Below are positions 25,638 to 34,130 of a stretch of DNA of 64,000 nucleotides, piece by piece. Each line of letters begins with the position of its first letter. Position 1 is the stretch's first letter. The notes under the pieces were generated by a model. It was not told the DNA's origin. It saw only the letters and a program-made list of their open reading frames with translations, and searched no databases. The translations under genes were made by a program, and so were the position numbers. This DNA comes from Bradyrhizobium sp. Rc3b (lineage in GTDB: Bacteria; Pseudomonadota; Alphaproteobacteria; Rhizobiales; Xanthobacteraceae), in NCBI RefSeq assembly GCF_900114915.1, contig NZ_FOUS01000015.1, positions 116,066 to 180,065 on the forward strand. The letters run 5' to 3'.

Positions 25638-26354
25638 ATGAGCGGGGCTTTCCTACACACCATCTTCGACGTCTTGGCGTGGCTGGCGGCGGCGGCGGCC
25701 GTCTACTGGCTGTCGCGGCAGCGCCTGCAGTTTCCGGCGCAATCCTTCGAGCTGCCCTATATCGCGGCGCTGGTGTTCGGCGCGGGCCTCGGGGCCTACC
25801 TGTTCGGCTCCGCCAATCTGTGGCTGTCGGGCGAGAGCGGCATTGCGCGCTCGGTCGAGGGCGCGCTGGCCGGCGGCATCGTGGCGATCGAGCTCTACAA
25901 ATGGTCCGCGGGGATCGCCGCGCGAACCGGTGCCCGTTTTGCGCTGCCGCTGGCGCTCGGCATCGCGATCGGCCGGCTCGGCTGCTACTTCGCGGGCCTC
26001 GACGATTTCACCTATGGCACGCCGACGACGCTGCCATGGGCCCATGATTTCGGCGACGGCATCCTGCGCCATCCCGTGCAGCTCTACGAGAGCGCGGCCA
26101 TGGTCGTATTCGCGCTGCTCTATGTGCTGGCGGCCGTGAACCGGAACGCCTTTGTGATCACCAATGGTTTCTACCTGGTTCTCGTCTATTATGGAGCGCA
26201 ACGCTTCGTCTGGGAATTCCTCAAGCCCTACGGCCCGCTGATCGGCCCCTTCACCCTGTTTCACCTGCTGTCGCTGTCCATTTTGCTCTACGCCGGCGTC
26301 ATGCTGGCGACGGCGCCCAAAGCGAGACGCTTACAAAACGAGATACTTGCATGA
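25638..26354 (+). CDS. Lgt-like (prolipoprotein diacylglyceryl transferase fold) membrane protein
   Basis: 238 residues from ATG 25638 with about seven membrane helices. An in-frame GTG at 25578 is less likely. The Lgt-type signature is IGRLGCYFAGLDDFTYG, aligning with GRIGNFINGE of true Lgt, followed by PVQLYES. The Asn and Glu of the canonical motif are changed and the protein is shorter than usual Lgt, so I think it is a paralogue and not the housekeeping enzyme. Lgt moves diacylglycerol from phosphatidylglycerol to a lipoprotein Cys. The stop overlaps the radical SAM start (ATGA), so the two are translationally coupled. A lipid substrate is therefore likely. Confidence 0.8.
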   Translation: MSGAFLHTIFDVLAWLAAAAAVYWLSRQRLQFPAQSFELPYIAALVFGAGLGAYLFGSANLWLSGESGIARSVEGALAGGIVAIELYKWSAGIAARTGARFALPLALGIAIGRLGCYFAGLDDFTYGTPTTLPWAHDFGDGILRHPVQLYESAAMVVFALLYVLAAVNRNAFVITNGFYLVLVYYGAQRFVWEFLKPYGPLIGPFTLFHLLSLSILLYAGVMLATAPKARRLQNEILA

Positions 26355-27796
26355 ACGCGCCGTTGCGTAAGTCGCGTCCCTATATTTTCTGGGGCCAGAC
26401 CCAATCTCTTTGCGAGACCTGCCTGAAGCTGGTGCCAACCAAGATCCAGATCCTGGACAACGAGGTCTGGTACGAAAAGCGCTGCAAGGAGCATGGCGTC
26501 CAGTCGACGCTGGTGTCGACGGATGCCGCCTATTGGCGCCTGTGCAAGGATTTCATCAAACCCGGCGACCGGCCGCTGCAATTCCAGCAGCGCACGGAAT
26601 TCGGCTGTCCCTATGATTGCGGTCTCTGTTCCGACCACGAGCAGCATTCCTGCCTGGCGCTGATCGAGATCACCGAGCACTGCAACCTCACCTGCCCGGT
26701 CTGCTTTGCGGAATCCTCGCCGGCACGCACGAAATTCACGCCGCTCGCGACGATCGAGAAGATGCTGGACGCGCTGGTCGCAAGCGAGGGCGAGCCCGAT
26801 CTCGTGCAGATTTCCGGCGGCGAGCCGACGCTGCATCCCGATTTCTTCGAGATCCTGGATGCCGTGCGCGCCCGCCCGATCCGGCACGTCATGATCAACA
26901 CCAACGGCCTGCGCATCGCCCGCGAAAAGGATTTCGTGGCGCGGCTCGCCGAGAACAGGCGCGGGCTGGAGGTCTATCTCCAGTTCGATTCACTGCAGCG
27001 CGATGCGCTGATCGACCTGCGCGGCGCGGATTTGCGAAAAATCCGCCAGCAGGCGCTGGAGAATCTCGAGCATTTTGGCGTGTCGACCACGCTGGTCGCG
27101 ACCATCAAACGCGGCGTCAATGATTCCGAGATCGGCGACATCGTTCGCCACGCCCTGACCTGGACATGCGTGCGCGGCGTCACGCTGCAGCCGGTGCAGG
27201 ACGCCGGCCGCAACGAGAATTTCGACGAGAAAACCGACCGCATCATGCTGTCGGAGATCCGCAAGCGCGTGATCGAGACCGGCGTGTTCGGTGACAAGGA
27301 CATGATCCCGTTGCCCTGCAATCCCGAAAGCATCTCGATCGGCTATGGCCTGCGCAATGGCGAGAGGGTGCTGCCGCTGACCTCGCTGATCCCGCAGGAG
27401 CAGCTGGTCGCGGTGATGCCCAACACCATCAGCCCGGAGAAATATCCGGTGCTGCGGGAAAAGTTCGTCGATCTGTTCTCGCTGTCGTCGGGCCCCCTCA
27501 ACACCTCCGAGCGCGTCTGCGAGCTGTTGTGCTGCCTGCCGAGCTTTCAGGTGCCGGAGGGGCTCTCTTACGAGAACGTCTTCCGCGTCACCATCGTGCA
27601 GTTTCTGGATCGCTTCAATTTCTGCGTCGGCAACGTCAAGCGCAGCTGCATCCATTTCGTGACGGAGCAAGGCGCGATCATACCTTTCGACACCTACAAT
27701 CTGTTCTACCGCAACGGCAAGATCGACGGCATTCGCGCGGCGCTGCACGGCGACACTTATCGGGAAACCACGCAGCGCGAGGAGATGCCTCGTTGA
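26351..27796 (+). CDS. Radical SAM protein of the tetraether lipid synthase (Tes/MJ0619)-like family
   Basis: 481 residues. The radical SAM motif is CNLTCPVC (Cys 111, 115, 118). Just upstream, CPYDCGLC (Cys 86, 90, 93) is a second CX3CX2C. An N-terminal LCETCLKL and a KRCKEHG fit a rubredoxin-like metal site. The C-terminal FLDRFNFCVGNVKRSCIHF and IPFDTYNLFYR match the end of the archaeal MJ0619/Tes family. Those enzymes join alkyl tails of lipids by C-C bonds using several 4Fe-4S clusters. In this bacterium the substrate is unknown; family membership is seen, the lipid role is inferred, helped by the overlapping Lgt-like gene. It overlaps genes on both sides by four bases. Confidence 0.8.
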   Translation: MNAPLRKSRPYIFWGQTQSLCETCLKLVPTKIQILDNEVWYEKRCKEHGVQSTLVSTDAAYWRLCKDFIKPGDRPLQFQQRTEFGCPYDCGLCSDHEQHSCLALIEITEHCNLTCPVCFAESSPARTKFTPLATIEKMLDALVASEGEPDLVQISGGEPTLHPDFFEILDAVRARPIRHVMINTNGLRIAREKDFVARLAENRRGLEVYLQFDSLQRDALIDLRGADLRKIRQQALENLEHFGVSTTLVATIKRGVNDSEIGDIVRHALTWTCVRGVTLQPVQDAGRNENFDEKTDRIMLSEIRKRVIETGVFGDKDMIPLPCNPESISIGYGLRNGERVLPLTSLIPQEQLVAVMPNTISPEKYPVLREKFVDLFSLSSGPLNTSERVCELLCCLPSFQVPEGLSYENVFRVTIVQFLDRFNFCVGNVKRSCIHFVTEQGAIIPFDTYNLFYRNGKIDGIRAALHGDTYRETTQREEMPR

Positions 27797-28014
27797 GCGA
27801 GACGCCTCCAACTCCACCATCGCGAAGCGGACTTGTCACCGCGTTGATGGTGATGTTCGGGGTGATCCTGTTGCTGCCCGGCATCTGCGCCTTGATCTTC
27901 ATCGCTGACTCGTCGATCCCCTTGGATATCCGTTTCGTCCCCGTCCTCGTCCTCACACTGCTGGTGGCATTCGCCGGCGTGATGCTGATCAGGGCCGCGA
28001 GAAAGAAACCATGA
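27793..28014 (+). CDS. Tiny membrane protein A of the Lgt-like/radical SAM operon
   Basis: 73 residues from TTG 27793. The start overlaps the radical SAM stop as TTGA, and GAGGAG lies about eight bases upstream, which decides the start. Two membrane helices are visible: LVTALMVMFGVILLLPGICA and VPVLVLTLLVAFAGVMLI, followed by a basic tail RAARKKP. The motif LTALM-x-G-LLPGxCAL is shared with the next gene, so the pair arose by duplication. No named family recognised. Its position makes a subunit or membrane anchor for the radical SAM enzyme plausible. Confidence 0.75.
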   Translation: MSETPPTPPSRSGLVTALMVMFGVILLLPGICALIFIADSSIPLDIRFVPVLVLTLLVAFAGVMLIRAARKKP

Positions 28015-28292
28015 GCGATTCCGGCCACACCCCACCGGCAGTGCCTCCGCAGAACCAGCAACAGCGCGGCGGCTGCCTGACCGCGCTGATGGCGATCGCC
28101 GGAATCTTCATGCTGCTGCCGGGGCTCTGCGCGCTCCTGTTCGGCGGAATGTCGGTGGTCGAGGGTGGCCAGATCCCCTCCGACATCGCGTCGCTGGTGT
28201 TTTTGGGACTAGTCATCGGCATCGGAGGCGTCGTCTTGATCTGGGCGGCCATCATGGGACGAAAGGCCCCGCCGGCACGGAACGGCAGCTAA
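28011..28292 (+). CDS. Tiny membrane protein B, paralogue of the preceding protein
   Basis: 93 residues, starting by ATGA overlap with the preceding stop. A Pro/Gln-rich N terminus leads into LTALMAIAGIFMLLPGLCAL and a second helix LVFLGLVIGIGGVVLIWAAI. The first helix is strongly similar to that of protein A. The tail is basic (GRKAPPARNGS). It closes a four-gene run in which every junction overlaps by four bases. Function unknown. Confidence 0.75.
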   Translation: MSDSGHTPPAVPPQNQQQRGGCLTALMAIAGIFMLLPGLCALLFGGMSVVEGGQIPSDIASLVFLGLVIGIGGVVLIWAAIMGRKAPPARNGS

Positions 28293-28343
28293 CCCCCGGA
28301 GATTCCCGGGCAAAATTCAGTCAACCAAGGTCCAAAGAACGCA

Positions 28344-28371
28344 TTGTTTTTTGGCGTTTTTTGCATATATT
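28344..28371 (+). promoter_or_regulatory. Candidate housekeeping promoter for typA
   Basis: TTGTTT (28344-28349), 16 bases, then TATATT (28366-28371) resembles a sigma-70 promoter in an unusually AT-rich patch. A GCCCGG/CCGGGC hairpin with a following T-rich tract (28391-28420) lies in the leader and could attenuate transcription or end the upstream operon. Confidence 0.35.
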
Positions 28372-28529
28372 GCGCCGCAACGCGTAGGCTGCCCGGTCGA
28401 TATGGCCGGGCTTCCTTTTTGGGCGGAAAGCGCCCCGTTTCCAGTCTTCCAGCGTTGTTTCGAGAAGAGGTCCCGGTCCGACCGGCGAGATCGCGCTTAA
28501 CCCATTGTTCGAACCAAAGAAGCTCACTC

Positions 28530-30356
28530 ATGAACCTCCGTAACGTCGCCATCATCGCTCACGTCGACCACGGCAAGACGACCCTGGTCGACAAACTCCT
28601 CCAGCAGTCCGGCACGTTCCGCGAGAACCAGAAGGTGACCGATCGCGCCATGGACTCCAACGATCTGGAGCGCGAACGCGGCATCACCATCCTGGCCAAG
28701 GCGGCCTCGGTGCAGTGGAAGGACACCCGCATCAACATCGTCGACACCCCCGGCCACGCCGATTTCGGCGGCGAGGTCGAGCGCATCCTGAACATGGTGG
28801 ACGGCGCCCTGGTGCTGGTGGACGCTGCCGAAGGCCCGCTGCCGCAGACCAAGTTCGTGGTCTCCAAGGCGCTCAAGGTCGGCCTGAAGCCGATCGTCGT
28901 CATCAACAAGGTCGACCGCCCCGACGCGCGCCCGACCGAAGTCATCAACGAGGTGTTCGACCTGTTCGCGGCGCTCGATGCCAGCGAGGAGCAGCTCGAC
29001 TTTCCGATCCTCTACGGGTCGGCCAAGCAGGGCTGGATGGCTGACAGCCCGGAGGGTCCGAAGGACAAGGGCATGGAGCCGCTGTTCGACCTGATCCTGC
29101 GCCACGTCGCGCCGCCGAAGGTCGAGGAAGGTCCGTTCAGGATGATCGGCACCATCCTGGAGGCCAACCCCTATCTCGGCCGCATCATCACCGGCCGCAT
29201 CTCCTCCGGAGTGCTCAAGCCGAACCAGCAGGTCAAGGTGCTCAACGCCGAGGGCAAGCTGGTCGAATCCGGGCGCATCACCAAGATCCTGGCGTTCCGC
29301 GGTCTCGAGCGCACCCCGCTCGATGAAGCCGAAGCCGGCGACATCGTCGCCATTGCCGGCCTGACCAAGGGCACCGTCGCCGACACCTTCTGCGATCCGA
29401 CCGTCGAAGTGCCGCTGCCGGCGCAGCCGATCGATCCGCCGACCGTGTCGATGTCGTTCATCGTCAACAACTCCCCGCTCGCCGGCACCGAAGGCGACAA
29501 GGTGACGAGCCGGATGATCCGCGACCGTCTGTTGCGCGAAGCCGAAGGCAACGTCGCGCTGCGCGTCGTCGAAGCCTCCGACAAGGACGCAATGGAAGTC
29601 TCGGGCCGCGGCGAATTGCAGCTCGCGATCCTGATCGAGACCATGCGCCGCGAGGGTTTTGAGCTCTCGGTGTCGCGCCCGCGCGTCGTGTTCCAGAAGG
29701 ACGAAGCCACCGGCGCCACCATGGAGCCGATCGAGGAAGTCGTGATCGACGTCGACGAGGAGCACTCCGGCGTCGTCGTGCAGAAGATGAGCGAGCGCAA
29801 GTCCGAGCTGATCGAGATGAAGCCCTCGGGCGGCAACCGTCAGCGCCTGGTGTTCTACGCGCCGACCCGTGGCCTGATCGGCTACCAGGGCGAGCTGCTC
29901 ACCGACACCCGCGGCACCGCGATCATGAACCGCCTGTTCCACGGCTACGCGCCGTACAAGGGCGAGATCCAGGGCCGCCGCAACGGCGTGCTGATCTCCA
30001 ACGACCAGGGCGATGCGGTGGCCTACGCCATGTTCAAGCTGGAAGACCGCGGCCCGATGATGATCGAGCCGGGCTGGAAGGTCTACAAGGGCATGATCGT
30101 CGGCGAGCACACCCGCGACAACGATCTCGAGATCAACGTGCTCAAGGGCAAGCAGCTCACCAACATCCGCACGACCTCGAAGGACGAGGCCGTGCGCCTG
30201 ACCCCGCCGATCCGCATGACGCTGGAAAAGGCGCTCGCCTATATCGAGGACGACGAGCTCGTCGAGGTCACGCCGAAGTCGATCCGCCTGCGCAAGAAGC
30301 ACCTCGACCCGAACGAGCGCAAGCGCGCGGAGAAGGCCAAGGAGGCGGTGGCGTAA
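28530..30356 (+). CDS. typA: Ribosome-associated GTPase TypA/BipA
   Basis: 608 residues from ATG 28530, the usual length; the longer upstream frame crosses the leader hairpin. G1 is AHVDHGKTT, switch II region is DTPGHADFGGEVERIL, and NKVDRPDARP is the specificity motif. EF-G-like domains follow, then the TypA-specific C-terminal part (GYAPYKGEIQGRRNGVLISN). TypA binds ribosomes and is needed for stress and low-temperature growth and 50S assembly in several bacteria. It is cytosolic and lies downstream of the lipid-type operon after a 237-base gap with its own likely promoter. Confidence 0.97.
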   Translation: MNLRNVAIIAHVDHGKTTLVDKLLQQSGTFRENQKVTDRAMDSNDLERERGITILAKAASVQWKDTRINIVDTPGHADFGGEVERILNMVDGALVLVDAAEGPLPQTKFVVSKALKVGLKPIVVINKVDRPDARPTEVINEVFDLFAALDASEEQLDFPILYGSAKQGWMADSPEGPKDKGMEPLFDLILRHVAPPKVEEGPFRMIGTILEANPYLGRIITGRISSGVLKPNQQVKVLNAEGKLVESGRITKILAFRGLERTPLDEAEAGDIVAIAGLTKGTVADTFCDPTVEVPLPAQPIDPPTVSMSFIVNNSPLAGTEGDKVTSRMIRDRLLREAEGNVALRVVEASDKDAMEVSGRGELQLAILIETMRREGFELSVSRPRVVFQKDEATGATMEPIEEVVIDVDEEHSGVVVQKMSERKSELIEMKPSGGNRQRLVFYAPTRGLIGYQGELLTDTRGTAIMNRLFHGYAPYKGEIQGRRNGVLISNDQGDAVAYAMFKLEDRGPMMIEPGWKVYKGMIVGEHTRDNDLEINVLKGKQLTNIRTTSKDEAVRLTPPIRMTLEKALAYIEDDELVEVTPKSIRLRKKHLDPNERKRAEKAKEAVA

Positions 30357-30370
30357 GGCCACCGCTCTCC

Positions 30371-30448
30371 GTAGGGTGGGCAAAGCGCAAGCGTGCCCAC
30401 CAATGGACGATGGTGGGCACGGCGCAAGAGCGCCTTTGCCCACCCTAC
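30371..30448. repeat. Palindromic repeat, GTAGGGTGGGCAAAG family
   Basis: GTAGGGTGGGCAAAG at the left is inverted as CTTTGCCCACCCTAC at the right, and GTGCCCACCA / TGGTGGGCAC forms an inner pair. A related copy is at 60854-60935. It lies just after typA and may help end its transcript. Confidence 0.85.
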
Positions 30449-30504
30449 AAAAGCGTTTGCCCGTCCGGCTTCAGCACACCCAGCGAACGTGCTAGAGCCC
30501 GCCC

Positions 30505-31752
30505 ATGACCTCCCTCCCCTCCTCCGTGGACGTCGCGATCGTCGGCGCCGGTGCCGCCGGCCTCGGCGCTGCACATGCGCTGGCGGGCTCCGGTCTCTCC
30601 GCGATCGTACTGGAGGCACGGAACAGGCTCGGCGGCCGCGCCTGGACCGTACAGGCCTCACCTGACGTGACCTTCGACGTCGGCTGCGGCTGGCTGCACT
30701 CGGCGGACAAGAACTGCTTCGTTTCGATCGCGCAGCGGCTCGGTTTCGAGCTCAACAAGGACCTGCCGCCCTGGCGCGAGCGCGCCTATGGCAACGCGTT
30801 TCCGCAAGGCGAGCGCGACGATTTCATGGGCGCGATGGACGCGTTCTATGAGCGCCTCTGGGAAGCCGCGCAGACGGGCAAGGACGAGCCTGCGAGCCGG
30901 AGCCTCGAAATGGGCAATCGCTGGAATCCCATGATCGACGCGATCTCGACCTATATCAACGGCTGCGAACTCAAGGACATGTCGACGCTGGACTGGGATG
31001 CCTATGAGGATTCTGGTCTCAACTGGCGCGTCCGTCGCGGCTATGGCGCGCTTGTTGCGGCCTTTGGCGCGCCCTGTCCGGTGGCGTTGAACTGCAACGT
31101 CGCGCTGATCGATCATTCCGGCCCGCGGGTCCGCCTCGAGACGTCGCAGGGCACGCTGACCGCGGACAAGGTGATCGTCACCGTGCCGACCAATCTGATC
31201 GCCGATGAGACGATCCGCTTTTCGCCGCCGTTACGGTCCAAGGTCGACGCGGCAGCGGGCCTGCCGCTCGGCGTCGACGACAAGGTGACGCTCGCGCTCG
31301 AGGACGCCGAAGCCTTTCCCAAGGAAGCAAACCTGCGCGGCGCCACCATGCGCACCGCGATGGGCACCTACCATATCCGCCCGTTCGGCCAGCCCTGCAT
31401 CGAAGGCTTCTTCGGCGGCAGCTTCGCCCGCGCGCTGGAAGATTCCGGCGACGGCGCCATCGCCGCCCATAGCATCGACGAGATCGCCGGCTTTCTCGGC
31501 AACGACATCCGCCGCAAACTGAAGCCGCTCGCCGAGTCGCGCTGGGCGCATGATCCGTTTGCCCGCGGCTCATACTCGCACGCGCTGCCTGGCCATGCCG
31601 GCGACCGCGCCGTGCTGGCCGCGCCGGTCGATGGCCGGCTGTTCTTTGCCGGCGAGGCGACGTCGCCAACCTTCTTCACGACCGCGCATGGGGCGCGGGA
31701 CAGCGGGGAACGGGCGGCGAAGGAAGTGCTGGCGGCAATCGGGAAGCGCTAA
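30505..31752 (+). CDS. Flavin-containing amine oxidase family protein
   Basis: 415 residues. The FAD dinucleotide fold is at the very start: VAIVGAGAAGLGAAHALAGS followed by VLEARNRLGGRAWT. The C-terminal FAD-contact motif is RLFFAGEATSPTFFTTAHGA. This places it with monoamine and polyamine oxidases. Substrate is not evident. There is no signal peptide, so it is cytosolic. The ORF is bounded upstream by one palindromic repeat and downstream by a MITE-like element, and is probably monocistronic. Confidence 0.88.
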   Translation: MTSLPSSVDVAIVGAGAAGLGAAHALAGSGLSAIVLEARNRLGGRAWTVQASPDVTFDVGCGWLHSADKNCFVSIAQRLGFELNKDLPPWRERAYGNAFPQGERDDFMGAMDAFYERLWEAAQTGKDEPASRSLEMGNRWNPMIDAISTYINGCELKDMSTLDWDAYEDSGLNWRVRRGYGALVAAFGAPCPVALNCNVALIDHSGPRVRLETSQGTLTADKVIVTVPTNLIADETIRFSPPLRSKVDAAAGLPLGVDDKVTLALEDAEAFPKEANLRGATMRTAMGTYHIRPFGQPCIEGFFGGSFARALEDSGDGAIAAHSIDEIAGFLGNDIRRKLKPLAESRWAHDPFARGSYSHALPGHAGDRAVLAAPVDGRLFFAGEATSPTFFTTAHGARDSGERAAKEVLAAIGKR

Positions 31753-31765
31753 CCTCCCCACCAAT

Positions 31766-31901
31766 GTCGTCCCGGCGAACGCCGGGACCCATGCCGCGTG
31801 ATCTTTCAGTCACGCGTGGTGCGCGTACCGCGGATTGACCCTAACTTCCAGTCTTCGCCAAACTCCGCTCTGTGGTGGGTCCCGGCGTTCGCCGGGACGA
31901 C
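31766..31901. mobile_element. MITE-like element with 26-bp perfect terminal inverted repeats
   Basis: Positions 31766-31791 and 31876-31901 are perfect inverted copies of 26 bases; each begins, read inward, GTCGTCCCGGCG. The 84-base interior has no coding potential. It shares interior sequence with the diverged composite element at 4411-4575. No clear target duplication is visible beside it. Confidence 0.7.
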
Positions 31902-31927
31902 ACCAATCTTGTGGTGCCGCTGTCGCG

Positions 31928-32335
31928 TCACTCGATCACCCTCGCCCGCAAATCCGCATCGGGCACGAAACACGCGTCATACTTGCCGAAGATGCGATAG
32001 CGGTTGCGCGCGATGAGGCTGTACACGGGGTCCCGCAGCGGCTTCGGTACGGTGAACAGCACGCGCACCCAACCCCAGCCCGGGAGTCGCGACAGCACCG
32101 TCAACGCCGCATCCGACTTCATGTACACCTCACCGCCATGAACCACGGCATTGGTGTCGGGATCATCGGGGTCGATGCCGAACAACCGCGCGAGCCGGGC
32201 GCCATACTCCGACTGGATCGGCGTGAAGCGAAACCGCTTCGCCGTGTCGCGCTGCGCGACGAAGCGGACCCAGCGCGAGCAGAAGATGCAGACGCCGTCG
32301 AACAGGATCACGTCGTCATCGGGCCATTTGCTCAT
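31928..32335 (-). CDS. DCC-family thiol-disulphide oxidoreductase-like protein (DUF393)
   Basis: 135 residues with the family signature DVILFDGVCIFCSRWVRFVAQRD near the N terminus; the DGVCxxC unit carries the thioredoxin-like CX2C. RFTPIQSEYGARLARLFGI and VLSRLPGWGWVRVLFTVPKP complete the family pattern. The physiological role of DCC proteins is poorly defined. The start codon shares its A with the stop of the upstream SDR-DoxX gene (TGATG), so it is the last gene of a coupled four-gene set. Confidence 0.87.
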   Translation of the reverse strand: MSKWPDDDVILFDGVCIFCSRWVRFVAQRDTAKRFRFTPIQSEYGARLARLFGIDPDDPDTNAVVHGGEVYMKSDAALTVLSRLPGWGWVRVLFTVPKPLRDPVYSLIARNRYRIFGKYDACFVPDADLRARVIE

Positions 32336-33654
32336 CAGCGGTTATCCAGCGTCAAGAGCGCCACCAACATCAGCACGATCGCCGGCCCCGTCTTCACCAG
32401 CGCGCCGAGCGGTTCGATCCAGAGATCGGGCGTCAGGACCGCCGCGCCGAACATATAGCCGAGCGAGGCGGTGATGCCAGCAACGAGCCCGGCCGCCGCG
32501 GTGCGGCGAAAGGCAATCATCGCGCCAATGCTCATGTCCATCAGGCTGGTGCCGATGGTGATGGGATCGACCAGCGCGGCCGGGAAGTCGTGCGCCGTCA
32601 GGATGTCGGCGGCGGCACGGTAGGACACGAACAGCGCGATGAAGCCGGAGACGAGCCAGAACACGACGAGGCTGGCGAAGATCAGCGCCTTGACCAGGAA
32701 CAGCCGCGCGAACCATTTGTCCTGGACGGTCGCGGGATGACGACCAATCATATCGACTAGCGTCTTCGGTGCGATGCCCGTGGCGGCGATCCATGCGGAG
32801 GGATCACCTCGCACGCCGCGGCGCAGCTCGGCGATGGCGGTGGAGCGCATCGGCGGCATCCAGCCGAGATAATTGGCGAGATCGCCGATCCTGGCGCCAA
32901 GATCGAGCACGAAGGACGGCATCGCGACATGCGGCCAGGTGGCCGTGCCGAACGCAAGGCGGAACTGTTTGATGACGCCGGCCATGGTGACCGGCTCAGC
33001 CTGCATCAGATCCCAGCTCACGGCTTTGACAGCGGCATCGTCGATGTCGCGCACGGTGAGCCAGGCGATGGTGGCCGAGATATCCTCGACTGAAACGGGC
33101 TGGAACGGCGTCGCCATCTCCTTGTCGGGCAGGTCGAGCGGGAAGGCAGCGAGCGCGCGGAGCATGGCGCTGCCGCCATAGGCGGATGGTGCGACCACGA
33201 AGCCGGGCCGCAGGATGGCGTGCGCAATGCCTGAGGCCGCGATGAGGCGCTCGGCCTCGCGCTTGGTCGTTGCGAACGCAGTGCGATCGGCTTCGGCCGC
33301 TCCGGGGATCGAGATGTGCACCAGTCGGATCGCGCGGCCGCTGTCGGTGATCGCCGCAAGCAGGCGCGCGACGAAATCGCGATGCACGGCACCTGTGTCG
33401 CTGCCGGGGCCGTCCTGGAGCACGCCGAGACAGTTAACGACGACATCCACCGCATGCTCGCGCAACAGCCGCGTCAGCATGGTCGCGTCGAGCGAGAGGA
33501 TCGGCAGCTCGATGTCGAGCGCGCTCGTCTTCTGCGCCGCCGACAGGCTGCGCGCCACGCCAAGCGCGCGAAAGCCACGCGCGCGAAGATCGTCCGTAAC
33601 GAAGCGGCCGATCAGGCCGGAGGCGCCGAGCACCAGGATGGTTCGCTGGTTCAT
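32335..33654 (-). CDS. NAD(P)-binding SDR fused to DoxX-like membrane domain
   Basis: 439 residues from ATG 33654. The N-terminal atypical SDR/NmrA-like Rossmann domain has TILVLGASGLIGRFVTDDL. From about residue 305 the protein becomes a four-helix DoxX-like membrane domain (LFLVKALIFASLVVFWLVSG, GLVAGITASLGYMFGAAVL). A TTG at 33666 overlaps the DUF2269 stop and is an alternative start adding four residues. The fusion implies a membrane-tied redox or quinone-related activity, but substrate is unknown. It is coupled to DUF2269 upstream and to DCC downstream. Confidence 0.85.
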   Translation of the reverse strand: MNQRTILVLGASGLIGRFVTDDLRARGFRALGVARSLSAAQKTSALDIELPILSLDATMLTRLLREHAVDVVVNCLGVLQDGPGSDTGAVHRDFVARLLAAITDSGRAIRLVHISIPGAAEADRTAFATTKREAERLIAASGIAHAILRPGFVVAPSAYGGSAMLRALAAFPLDLPDKEMATPFQPVSVEDISATIAWLTVRDIDDAAVKAVSWDLMQAEPVTMAGVIKQFRLAFGTATWPHVAMPSFVLDLGARIGDLANYLGWMPPMRSTAIAELRRGVRGDPSAWIAATGIAPKTLVDMIGRHPATVQDKWFARLFLVKALIFASLVVFWLVSGFIALFVSYRAAADILTAHDFPAALVDPITIGTSLMDMSIGAMIAFRRTAAAGLVAGITASLGYMFGAAVLTPDLWIEPLGALVKTGPAIVLMLVALLTLDNR

Positions 33655-33662
33655 CACGGCTC

Positions 33663-34130
33663 TCAAAACGGCTTTGCGACCATCAGCCAGAGGATCAGCA
33701 TCGTCGCGCCGAAGCCGGGGAAGCCGAACGCGAACCAGCGGCGAAACAGGACGAAGTATCGTTGTGGCAATGCACGGTGCTGCTCCGCGGCCTTTCGCGC
33801 GAGATCGCGCATCTCGATCTGCATGAACACGACAGGAATCCAGAACAGGCCGGCGACAACATACAACACGAGCGAGGCGAGCAGCCAGCGCTCGGTGATC
33901 GGCATCGCCGAGAGCAACATCAGCAAGCCGCCCGTGACCGGCTGGAGGAGCACGGCCGACAGTGTGAAGATTGCGTCCGCAATGACGACGACCGAAGCGG
34001 TGCGCGCGATGAACTCCGCATCGTCGGTGCGATGCGCCATCAGCATGAAGAAGGCGATGCCGGTTCCGGTGCCGAGGATGACGATGGCGCCGAGCACATG
34101 GAGAAACTTGACCAGGAAATACAGCGTCAT
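33663..34130 (-). CDS. DUF2269 family four-helix membrane protein
   Basis: 155 residues with four helices, beginning LVKFLHVLGAIVILGTGTG and including VVVIADAIFTLSAVLLQPVT. The FLHVLGA motif has a His that could sit in the membrane, as in small heme or redox-associated helix bundles; that is inference. ATGA overlap with the hydrolase upstream and a very short junction to the SDR-DoxX gene indicate coupled translation. Function unknown. Confidence 0.85.
   Translation of the reverse strand: MTLYFLVKFLHVLGAIVILGTGTGIAFFMLMAHRTDDAEFIARTASVVVIADAIFTLSAVLLQPVTGGLLMLLSAMPITERWLLASLVLYVVAGLFWIPVVFMQIEMRDLARKAAEQHRALPQRYFVLFRRWFAFGFPGFGATMLILWLMVAKPF

Noticed and set aside
28524..30443. 639-codon minus-strand frame opposite typA
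   Set aside because: It mirrors strong codon bias of typA; no domain is recognisable in the product.
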